DNA from: an uncultured bacterium
GTDB lineage: Bacteria > JAAXHH01
Length of the DNA stretch: 41,274 nucleotides
NCBI GenBank assembly: GCA_913051705.1
Contig: CAJXCW010000014.1
Location: 1-41,274 of the forward strand
Direction of reading: 5' to 3'
A program made the translations under genes and the position numbers. The notes under the pieces are model-generated. The model was not told the origin of the DNA, did no database searches, and saw nothing but the letters and a program-made list of their open reading frames with translations. Shown here one piece after another: positions 24,854-31,813 of the stretch (within the stretch, counting starts at the first letter, position 1; each line of letters opens with the position of its first letter).

Positions 24854-25734
24854 ACACGTTTTTGGATTAATGCCTGGGCGGCAATCGCCAGTTTCTTCCA
24901 GGCTGAAAGACGGATTCGCCGGCGATAAACATCATAATTTCGCCGTTCGATTTCATAGAGATTCTGCCGATAAATACGAATCATGGCAGCCAGACAGGCC
25001 CGGCTCGACGGATGAATAAGCGGTAAGAGCGGTAAGGCTTCTTCATAGTGCTTTTTAGCCCGGTCTACTTCAAAGGCCATTAACTGCGTGAACCGATCAT
25101 CAATGACCCCCTGTCGGATATCCTCTTCCGTATAACCGTAGGTCTCAAGATCTTCCTGAGGAAGATAAACCCGGTCCATCTTCACATCTTCCTGGATATC
25201 CCTCAGGATATTGGTGAGTTGAAAGGCAATACCACAGGACTCGGCATACCGTTTGGCGGATTCATCGGTAAAACCGAAGATGTGTATACATACGAGGCCT
25301 ACAGCTGAAGCCACACGATAACAGTACTGATACAGGTCCTCGAACGTCGGGTACCGGGTGACGGAAAGATCCATCTCCGCCCCGTCAATGATGGCTTCGA
25401 AATAGGATTTAGGAATCGAGAACTGCTCAACCGTATCCTGAAACGCGGGAAGGATAGGATGACTCAATCCATTCGACGAGGCGTAGACCTCATCCAGGCC
25501 GTCACGCCATTGGTCTAGCTGTGTTCTTTTTTCGGCATTCGAACCGCCTTCATCGACCATATCGTCGCAATACCGCATAAAGGCGTACACCGCACATATG
25601 GCACGCCGCCGCTCTGTCGGCAAAACAATGAAGGAATAATAAAAATTCCCCGCCCGCGTCCTGGCTACCTGGCGGCAGTGGTGGTAAGATTTGGTGATCT
25701 GGTGATTTGGTGATTTGGTGATTGTCTGACTCAT
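24850..25734 (-). CDS. hpnD: Presqualene diphosphate synthase HpnD
   Basis: 294 residues of the squalene/phytoene synthase family. First Asp-rich motif: YAFMRYCDDMVDE; second: LRDIQEDVKMDRVYLP. NFYYSFIVLPTERRRAICAVYA matches HpnD starts. It condenses two farnesyl diphosphates to presqualene diphosphate. The first ~16 residues (TITKSPNHQITKS) are encoded by a TTTGGTGAT repeat, and there is no alternative Met before the conserved region, so the repeat supplies the start codon and N-terminus. It lies 35 bases behind hpnC. Confidence 0.93.
   Translation of the reverse strand: MSQTITKSPNHQITKSYHHCRQVARTRAGNFYYSFIVLPTERRRAICAVYAFMRYCDDMVDEGGSNAEKRTQLDQWRDGLDEVYASSNGLSHPILPAFQDTVEQFSIPKSYFEAIIDGAEMDLSVTRYPTFEDLYQYCYRVASAVGLVCIHIFGFTDESAKRYAESCGIAFQLTNILRDIQEDVKMDRVYLPQEDLETYGYTEEDIRQGVIDDRFTQLMAFEVDRAKKHYEEALPLLPLIHPSSRACLAAMIRIYRQNLYEIERRNYDVYRRRIRLSAWKKLAIAAQALIQKRV
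25690..25724. repeat. TTTGGTGAT repeat forming the N-terminus of HpnD
   Basis: Four units of TTTGGTGAT/CTGGTGAT, read on the minus strand as AATCACCAA. They encode ITKSPNHQITKS. No inverted arm is nearby, unlike the other copies. Confidence 0.75.
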
Positions 25735-25759
25735 TTAATTCATTTAATTCATTTAATTG
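25732..25759 (-). promoter_or_regulatory. Tandem ATGAATTAA mini-ORF leader of hpnD
   Basis: Three 9-base units (AATTAAATG) place three in-frame ATGs. The first two read ATG-AAT-TAA and the third is the hpnD start. Ribosomes would begin, stop after two codons and could restart on the next ATG. No Shine-Dalgarno sequence is present. Confidence 0.6.
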
Positions 25760-25769
25760 AGTATGAGGT

Positions 25770-26702
25770 CTAAAACATCCGTTTCAGCATATACCTGAGC
25801 ATTAAGCTGACTTTTTTTTGCTTGGAGAGAGAAGGACGCCGTGACAGGACATCAAAGCCTTGCTTTTCAATTTGGTCCAGTATGGCTAACCCACCGCGAT
25901 TAAACAACTCAATATCTCCTCTGACCCGTTTATCGAGAAGAGGACACAACCGCAATCCTATGTCGAACAATGCACGGGTGCGGTCCACCTCAAATCGTAT
26001 CAGATCAGTAAACCGATCATTAACAATACGGGTATGCAGGTCCGATTCATTATAATTAAATCGGTCAAGGTCTTCCAGCGGCAGATAAATACGGCCTTTG
26101 CCCAAATCCACCGAAACGTCCTGCCAGAAGTTGGCTAATTGCAGCCCCGTGCAAGTTGCATCGGATAGTTGCTGCCTCTCTTCGTCCCGGTATCCACATA
26201 GATAGAGCACCAGATGGCCTACCGGATTGGCAGAATAACGGCAATAGTCCAGCAGGGTCTCATAAGTCTCATATCGTTGCACAACCTGGTCCTGCCGGAA
26301 AGCGGTCAATAAATCCCGAAACGGTGTGATCGGGATATCAAAATGATGAATTGTTTCTTCTAATGCAATAAAAACAGGATGATGGGGATGCCCTTCATAG
26401 CATGCCTGCAACTCACCGTCCCACCAATCAAGCAGCTTTACAGATCGGACCGGATCATCAATCTCATCCGCCAGGTCGTCCGACCATCGGCAATAGGCGT
26501 AGACAGTATAAAAATGTGGCTGTAACGGTTTGGGCAAAAGCCAGGATACCACGGTGAAATTTTCATAATGACCGGTGGCCAGATGGCGGCAATACTGCCG
26601 TGAAGCTTCAAGAGAAAGATGGGCGTCATCAGGCAGGACATCCAGCGCGAGGGTGTCAAGACTCAGGGCATCTTCGGGCAGATAGGAGAGGGAACGGGGC
26701 AT
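25770..26702 (-). CDS. hpnC: Hydroxysqualene synthase HpnC
   Basis: 310 residues, squalene/phytoene synthase family, HpnC branch: YCRHLATGHYENFTVVSWLLP at the start, YAYCRWSDDLADE (first Asp motif) and LANFWQDVSVDLGKGRIYLP (second). HpnC converts presqualene diphosphate to hydroxysqualene, the substrate of HpnE. Gene order hpnC-hpnD-hpnE is the usual one in hopanoid producers. No squalene-hopene cyclase is in the window, so the end product (hopanoid or another squalene derivative) is not known from this stretch. Confidence 0.92.
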   Translation of the reverse strand: MPRSLSYLPEDALSLDTLALDVLPDDAHLSLEASRQYCRHLATGHYENFTVVSWLLPKPLQPHFYTVYAYCRWSDDLADEIDDPVRSVKLLDWWDGELQACYEGHPHHPVFIALEETIHHFDIPITPFRDLLTAFRQDQVVQRYETYETLLDYCRYSANPVGHLVLYLCGYRDEERQQLSDATCTGLQLANFWQDVSVDLGKGRIYLPLEDLDRFNYNESDLHTRIVNDRFTDLIRFEVDRTRALFDIGLRLCPLLDKRVRGDIELFNRGGLAILDQIEKQGFDVLSRRPSLSKQKKVSLMLRYMLKRMF

Positions 26703-26708
26703 AGGACG

Positions 26709-26789
26709 AGTGCAGAGTTTAAGAGTTAAGAGTGCAGAGTGGATATGCGTATGGTTTTACTCTGCACGCTTAACTCTTAACTCTGCACT
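26709..26789. repeat. Long hairpin of GAGTTAAGAGTGCAGAG repeats
   Basis: Left arm 26709-26740 (AGTGCAGAG, TTTAAGAGTTAAG, AGTGCAGAGT) and right arm 26759-26789 (ACTCTGCAC, TTAACTCTTAA, CTCTGCACT) are nearly perfect inverses with an 18-base loop. It fills the gap between the alcohol dehydrogenase stop and the hpnC start. Confidence 0.8.
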
Positions 26790-26793
26790 ATTT

Positions 26794-27825
26794 TCAAGGA
26801 ATAATCGCTGTCTTCATAGCGCCATTTTTGCCCATCATCAGATCCAGAACATAGGGCAGTTGGGATAACGGGGCTTCCCGCGTAATCAGGGCGTCTATAT
26901 CTATCGCTCCGTCGGCGATCAATTGTAACGCTAATTTGATCATCCGTGGCGTATGGTGAAACGTGCCTTTAATCGTAATTTCAGAATAGTGCAATAGATC
27001 CGCATCAAGCGGTATGATCGTCTTAGAGGGACAGCCGCCGAACACATTCACCGTGCCGCCTGGACGAACCATTCGAATGGCCTGTTCCCAACTTTCCGGC
27101 AAGCCTACTGCTTCAACGACCCGATCCACACCGCGGCCTTGGTCCGTCTCTGCCCGTACCGCAGCCACCACATCCGGGATCTCCACCATATCAATCACGA
27201 CATCCGCCCCCATAGCCCGTGCCGTTTCAAGACGATTGGAGCGCCGCCCGACAGCGATGACATGCGCGCCGCGTAATTTGGCCATGCGGATGAACATCAA
27301 ACCGATAGGTCCAGTACCTATGACAACCATCGAATCATGTCGCTGTACGCCCGTCTCTTCCAGTCCATGAAGCACACAGGCCAGAGGTTCGACCATTGCA
27401 GCGCCCCGAAAGGAGACCTGATCGGGTATCGGCAACAGATTCTGCCGAACCACCTGACCGGGGATACAAATATATTCCGCATAGGCCCCATTAATAAAGA
27501 TCAGGTTCTCGCAAAGATTCTCCTGATCCCGCCGGCAATAGAAACACGTTCCACAAGGTGCCGAGTTAGCAGCCACCACGCGCATACCGGCATGAAAGTC
27601 CTGAACATTACGGCCTACTGCCGCAATCTCGCCTGCCAGCTCATGACCGAATACGGCAGGCGGTACAATCATTCGAGCATGATACCCTCGGCGATATACT
27701 TTGGCGTCCGTACCACATGTCAACGCCACTTTGATACGAAGGAGAACATCATCGTCTTCGATCGACGGGATCGATACCCGTTCTATACGTACATCCTGCT
27801 TCCCATACAGGACAGCAGCTGTCAT
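26794..27825 (-). CDS. Zinc-dependent medium-chain alcohol/polyol dehydrogenase
   Basis: About 343 residues from ATG 27825 (MTAAVLYGKQDVRIERV), the usual start of this family; the track begins at an upstream TTG. Catalytic zinc ligands: Cys in LTCGTDAK, His-Glu in FGHELAGEI. The structural zinc lobe is CGTCFYCRRDQENLC. The NAD-binding loop is VIGTGPIGLMFIRMAK. It most resembles the L-iditol/L-threonine dehydrogenase-like group, which oxidises polyols or hydroxy-amino acids. A link with the squalene genes downstream is not evident; the hairpin between may separate them. Confidence 0.85.
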   Translation of the reverse strand: MTAAVLYGKQDVRIERVSIPSIEDDDVLLRIKVALTCGTDAKVYRRGYHARMIVPPAVFGHELAGEIAAVGRNVQDFHAGMRVVAANSAPCGTCFYCRRDQENLCENLIFINGAYAEYICIPGQVVRQNLLPIPDQVSFRGAAMVEPLACVLHGLEETGVQRHDSMVVIGTGPIGLMFIRMAKLRGAHVIAVGRRSNRLETARAMGADVVIDMVEIPDVVAAVRAETDQGRGVDRVVEAVGLPESWEQAIRMVRPGGTVNVFGGCPSKTIIPLDADLLHYSEITIKGTFHHTPRMIKLALQLIADGAIDIDALITREAPLSQLPYVLDLMMGKNGAMKTAIIP

Positions 27826-27979
27826 TTTTTCTATCACAGTCCGTTTCTCCAAAATTCAACAAGTGGGCAATTGGGCAAGTACACAATATCTTCAACCTGA
27901 TCTACTTGCCGGTCTCGTCAACCTGGAATCAGCAATAATTGCAACGAAACGTCATTCTTTCAAAGGGTTTTGACAAGCA

Positions 27980-28008
27980 TAGACATTTTAGACTTTCTTT
28001 ATTATATT
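27980..28008 (+). promoter_or_regulatory. Candidate promoter of the nSTAND gene
   Basis: TAGACA (27980-27985), 17-base spacer, TATATT (28003-28008). A perfect TTGACA also stands at 27970 but with poor spacing. The predicted leader of ~175 bases contains the third ACTACGAA-type hairpin. Confidence 0.4.
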
Positions 28009-28066
28009 ACATCCGTAAAATAAAAACATGAGATTCATGTGATTAATATGTGATTAATAAGGGAAT

Positions 28067-28130
28067 CGACAAAACTACATGGCTACGTAAGCGGGGCTAT
28101 GAAAAACCTGATTCGTAGTTTCGTCGATTT
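28067..28130. repeat. Degenerate ACTACGAA-type hairpin, copy 3
   Basis: Left arm CGACAAAACTACATGGCTACG; right arm ATTCGTAGTTTCGTCG. It shares the central GCGGGGC seen in copy 1. It lies in the predicted leader of the nSTAND gene. Confidence 0.55.
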
Positions 28131-28192
28131 GCAGATGAGATGACTCCCTATGGGAGCGCATCGATCACTTCGTGATTCATAGCTTTCTAGCC

Positions 28193-30943
28193 ATGACCCA
28201 ACAGATTAACATACCTGGTTTCCAGATCGACGATTTCCATCTGGATGTCCAGAATCGTCAGCTCAAACGAGATGATGAAATACTGCCGCTCAATTCCAAG
28301 TATTTCGATGTCCTTGTGATGCTGATTTCAAACCGTGGGCAGCTGGTTGAAAAGAGCCGGATTTTTGACGAGATATGGGATGGGGTAATCGTCAGCGACT
28401 CCGCACTGACCCAATGCATCAAATCCATCCGAAAACAGCTCAAGGATGATGCCTCTCACCCCCGTTATATCAAAACGATCCCAAAACATGGCTACATATT
28501 TGTCGGAGATGTGGTAGAAGATACAGAAGACCCTCCTGATCTATTCGATCCAACTGAACAGATCGCGCGTCCTTATAAATTCCTTGATTATTATACCGAG
28601 TATGATGCGGAGTTGTTTTTTGGTCGTGACACGGAAATAGAGAGTATTTGTTCTCAGATCATATCCCACCGCTCCTTTCTCCTGTATGGCCGGTCGGGCG
28701 TGGGTAAGAGTTCCATTCTCCGGGCCGGGCTCATGCCTGAACTCCAGAATCAGGGCCATATCGTATTCACGATTCGTAGCTTTACCGATCCATTGCATCA
28801 GATCGCGCAAGCTTTGAGGCGTGTTATACCTGAACATACCCATGACATAGCTGACGACTTACCGCTAACGGAACTTGTGGATCAGTTTCGTCAATATGCG
28901 CCTGATCAGTCGATTATTGTCATGCTCGATCAGTTCGAGGAATTTTTTCTGCTGCTTAACGAACAGAGTCAGCATGTTTTTACCGAGGCGATTGGCTCGC
29001 TGGTTGCCGAGCGGACGTTGTCCTTGCGATTCGTGTTTGTCCTACGAGAAGATATGCTGGCCGAGATGAATCGCTTCAAGCATGTCCTACCGGAGATTTT
29101 TCATCATGAATGCCGGCTTAATAGATTAAGTCGAGACCAGGCGGCGCAAGCCATTACAGAACCGGCTCGAAAGGTAGGCTGTGCATTTGACCTGCCGCTG
29201 ATCGAGCGACTTCTGGATGATCTGGCCGAAAATGAAGACATCGATCCGCCCCATCTTCAAATCGTTTGTGATACGCTCTATGATGCGCGTGATGAACATA
29301 ACCACATCACCGAAACGGCCTATGAACATCTGGGCGGCGCCTCTCAGATCCTGACGGACTATTTAGCCCGCGTCCTAAGACGGTTTAACGCCGCCGACCT
29401 GAACGCGGTGCAACAGATTCTCCTCTCCCTGATTTCCACGGATGAACAGCGGCTTGTGCTTCGTGAAATAGAGCTGACCGCCCGCATTCATCATGATGGG
29501 CGCATAGATGCTGTATCATTAAAGTTGCTTATCGAAGAGTTGGTCGCCGCTCGTGTGGTGCGACGGCGTAGCCAGGACGGCGAAAGTTGGCTGGAACTTG
29601 CGCATGAATGTTTGATTCCGGAAGTATCGCACTGGCTTACCGGTACGCTCTATGAAGTCAAACAGGCCCGTAGTTTACTCGAGAGAGCGTTAGAAAACTA
29701 TCGCGCCCATCAGTTGATCATAGACCCGGATAGCCTGGACTTTTTGTTCCCGTTCCTCGAAGAAATAGGAATCTCAGAAGAAGAGGCGGATTTATTAACG
29801 AAGAGTCTCCTGCATCGGGGTCGTCCTGTCGCAGATTGGTTGGTTCAAAAGGCGCCGAGCGCTTCCGATATTATCATGGAAGCCACGCATCATAATCAGG
29901 TGAGAGTCCGTTTACATGCGATCGAATCATCCCGTCCAGTCCGCAGTCCGGCCTTAAACAATCGGCTCAGAACCCTGGCTCTTCGAGATAATGATTTGAG
30001 TGTTAAGAAAGCCGCCAGTATTGAACTGGCAGACTGGTTCGGCTCTGCGGTGGAAGCCATCCTCTCCCGGCCTTTCGAAAACGAACAGGTCAGCCGCATT
30101 CAGCGTGCCATAAGTCTGGCTATTTTACGAGAACATAATAATCGACTGATCCAGTTACCTCATGTCTCCAGCATCATGGTCATGATCGGTCTCGTACTGG
30201 TCCGTTTGAGGCGGAGCGGTATCGATATCATTCGGCAGGGCGTAGGCGGGGCCTTCGGTGGGGCTGCCGCCGGACTCTTTGGCGGCTTTCTTCTGGGTAT
30301 CGGCCTGGCTATTGCCCGGAAAACAGTGAACTTTGAAGTCACCTCCATGATTTTTGTATTGAGCAGCCTCGGCGCCTTTGTCGGCGCCTTCGGTGGTGCC
30401 GGTGTCAGCTTCGGTATGATTACCATCGGGCGCATCGCACAAAAATACAGCCGGTGGTGGACTGTAGCCGGTGGCGCGCTGGGCGGCGCCTTTGTCGGGG
30501 GATGCGCCAATTTGTTCAGTGTTGACGCCCTCAAAACCTTATTCGGCCAACATCCAACGGGATTGACGGGTGGCCTCGAGGGCGCTTTAATCGGCGCTGG
30601 GGTGGCGTTGGGGCCGGTCATAACCTACTATCTTTTTGATCAGCCAAAATTATGGCACCGTATCTTTCACATCCTGATCGGTGCGTTGGGCGCCATGTGC
30701 GCTGGTATCCTGCTGACTATTATCGGTGGAAACCTGTTCAGCAGCAGCCTGGAGATTGTGCGCCTCTCGTTTGCAGAATCACAGATTCAGCTCGAATCGA
30801 TCGCGATGTTCTTTGGAGAAGGATATTTCGGCAGGACGACCAAGATTGCGCTGGGCGCGCTCGAAGGTCTGCTATTCGGCATCGGCGTCCTGGCCGGTAT
30901 CGAAATGTTCAGCCAACCTCAAGATGAGGATGATGTGGAGTAA
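28193..30943 (+). CDS. Winged-helix / nSTAND NTPase / repeat / multi-membrane-span protein
   Basis: 916 residues from ATG 28193 (the GTG at 28172 is repeat-derived). Order: OmpR/CadC-type winged helix (about 5-105: LPLNSKYFDVLVMLISNRGQ, YIKTIPKHGYIF); a novel-STAND NTPase with PYKFLDYYTEYDAELFFGRD, P-loop LLYGRSGVGKSS (~166) and Walker B IIVMLDQFEEFF (~240); a helical sensor region with winged-helix-like LELAHECLIPEVSHWL; HEAT-like repeats (~560-645); and from ~660 about eight Gly-rich membrane spans (GGAFGGAAAGLFGGFLLGIG). STAND proteins are ATP-driven oligomerising switches, often in conflict or stress signalling. A DNA-binding head and membrane tail in one chain suggest a CadC-like membrane regulator or a pore-forming effector. 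Neither role is shown. Confidence 0.8.
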   Translation: MTQQINIPGFQIDDFHLDVQNRQLKRDDEILPLNSKYFDVLVMLISNRGQLVEKSRIFDEIWDGVIVSDSALTQCIKSIRKQLKDDASHPRYIKTIPKHGYIFVGDVVEDTEDPPDLFDPTEQIARPYKFLDYYTEYDAELFFGRDTEIESICSQIISHRSFLLYGRSGVGKSSILRAGLMPELQNQGHIVFTIRSFTDPLHQIAQALRRVIPEHTHDIADDLPLTELVDQFRQYAPDQSIIVMLDQFEEFFLLLNEQSQHVFTEAIGSLVAERTLSLRFVFVLREDMLAEMNRFKHVLPEIFHHECRLNRLSRDQAAQAITEPARKVGCAFDLPLIERLLDDLAENEDIDPPHLQIVCDTLYDARDEHNHITETAYEHLGGASQILTDYLARVLRRFNAADLNAVQQILLSLISTDEQRLVLREIELTARIHHDGRIDAVSLKLLIEELVAARVVRRRSQDGESWLELAHECLIPEVSHWLTGTLYEVKQARSLLERALENYRAHQLIIDPDSLDFLFPFLEEIGISEEEADLLTKSLLHRGRPVADWLVQKAPSASDIIMEATHHNQVRVRLHAIESSRPVRSPALNNRLRTLALRDNDLSVKKAASIELADWFGSAVEAILSRPFENEQVSRIQRAISLAILREHNNRLIQLPHVSSIMVMIGLVLVRLRRSGIDIIRQGVGGAFGGAAAGLFGGFLLGIGLAIARKTVNFEVTSMIFVLSSLGAFVGAFGGAGVSFGMITIGRIAQKYSRWWTVAGGALGGAFVGGCANLFSVDALKTLFGQHPTGLTGGLEGALIGAGVALGPVITYYLFDQPKLWHRIFHILIGALGAMCAGILLTIIGGNLFSSSLEIVRLSFAESQIQLESIAMFFGEGYFGRTTKIALGALEGLLFGIGVLAGIEMFSQPQDEDDVE

Positions 30944-31045
30944 TAATGGGGATGAAAGGGTGGAAGTTATACGGCGTTCGAGGAGATGGCCGGATCCTTC
31001 GATCATGGGTCAAGGGAGCCAGCCATTTAAATCGATCACTTACCT

Positions 31046-31519
31046 TTACTTCAGACAGCTCTGCCGTCCATTCATCCAACCAGCTACAGCGTTTTCGGTG
31101 AACTTCACCTGAAATTTCAGGAAGGGACCATGCGCCCAGTAGTTCGAGCCACTGAAATCACGATCCACAAATCCGGCAAAATTGTAGCCTATGGCGACCC
31201 GTGCATTTCGTTGTGAGATCAGCCCGATTTCACCGGAGGCACCATGTCTGAAATCCCGTGCCGTATGGGAATGAAGGATCCGATACTCACCCAGGACATC
31301 CATCCAGCGATGCCATTCATAGCGAACATTTGTCATCCACAGATCGGTCAACGACCGGGAAGCAAATCCTTCGCTGTCCAGAAAGTTGACTTTGAAACCG
31401 TACCGTACGAACAACTCGATCTGGGACTTCGTAAACAAAGCCAACGAGTTGGCAGCAAGGAGTCCGATTGAGGTGCCCGTCGGGGAACTGAGCGGCTCTA
31501 TCAGTGAATAAACCGCCCT
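31046..31519 (-). pseudogene. C-terminal fragment of an outer-membrane beta-barrel protein
   Basis: From about 31519 the minus frame reads barrel-like strands: TKSQIELFVRYGFKVNFL, SLTDLWMTNVRYEWHRWMDV, ASGEIGLISQRNARVAIGYN and SNYWAHGPFLKFQVKF. The last strands (GYNFxDF, then GPFLxFQVKF) match the end of very large cell-surface proteins that close with an outer-membrane barrel. The head is missing; upstream in the same frame (to 31693) the ORF is only antisense of the AI-2E fragment. The extra ~15 residues after QVKF may mean the natural stop was lost. Confidence 0.6.
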
Positions 31520-31781
31520 GGCCCTGTCGGATATCGCAGCCTTCCTGATCAATCTTCTCTCTTTGTTCTCGCTGTCCATCATTGTCCCGTTCATCCTGTT
31601 TTTTCTGCTTAAAGACGGCGCCGGTATGAAAAAGAAGATTATCAGCATGGTTCCCAATCGGTTCTTCGAGATGTCTCTGAACCTGATCGACACGGTCGAT
31701 CGGCATCTGGGCGCCTATATTCGTGGACAGATGGCGGTGGCCAGTTCGGTCGGCAGCCTGTCGGCGTTGGGTTTTCTGTGA
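31512..31781 (+). pseudogene. Internal fragment of an AI-2E family transporter (PerM-like)
   Basis: The plus frame reads LSDIAAFLINLLSLFSLSII, then VPFILFFLLKDG and KKKIISMVPNRFFEMSLNL, then DTVDRHLGAYIRGQMAVASS. These are the hallmark central segments of AI-2E/PerM exporters. About 85 residues remain of ~350; the N-terminal helices are cut off near 31512 and the C-terminal third is lost at a stop at 31781. There is no start codon with a ribosome site. Confidence 0.75.
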
Positions 31782-31799
31782 AAAACATACGTTTAGGCT

Positions 31800-31805
31800 T
31801 ATAAT
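31800..31805 (+). promoter_or_regulatory. Perfect -10 box close to the polB start (possible leaderless transcript)
   Basis: TATAAT ends eight bases before the polB ATG at 31814, so transcription would begin within two or three bases of the start codon. The -35 region (TGTGAA, 17 bases upstream) is weak. No Shine-Dalgarno sequence precedes the ATG, which fits leaderless translation. Confidence 0.35.
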
Positions 31806-31813
31806 CCTATATT

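Larger units (their letters stand above)
27826..28192. other. Divergent intergenic region
   Basis: It separates the dehydrogenase (minus) from the nSTAND gene (plus). It contains a GTGGGCAATTGGGCAAG fragment (27863-27880), the candidate promoter at 27980-28008, the repeat at 28067-28130 and a small hairpin ATCAC-TTC-GTGAT at about 28164-28176 just before the nSTAND start. No protein gene is apparent. Confidence 0.5.

Noticed and set aside
26709-26789. Insertion-sequence end or integron attachment site
   Set aside because: No transposase or integrase, no target duplication; structure matches the other repeat hairpins.
30160-30621. 153-aa minus-strand ORF, Pro/Ala/Lys rich
   Set aside because: It is the antisense shadow of the Gly-rich membrane segment of the nSTAND gene; composition follows from the opposite strand and there is no motif or ribosome site.
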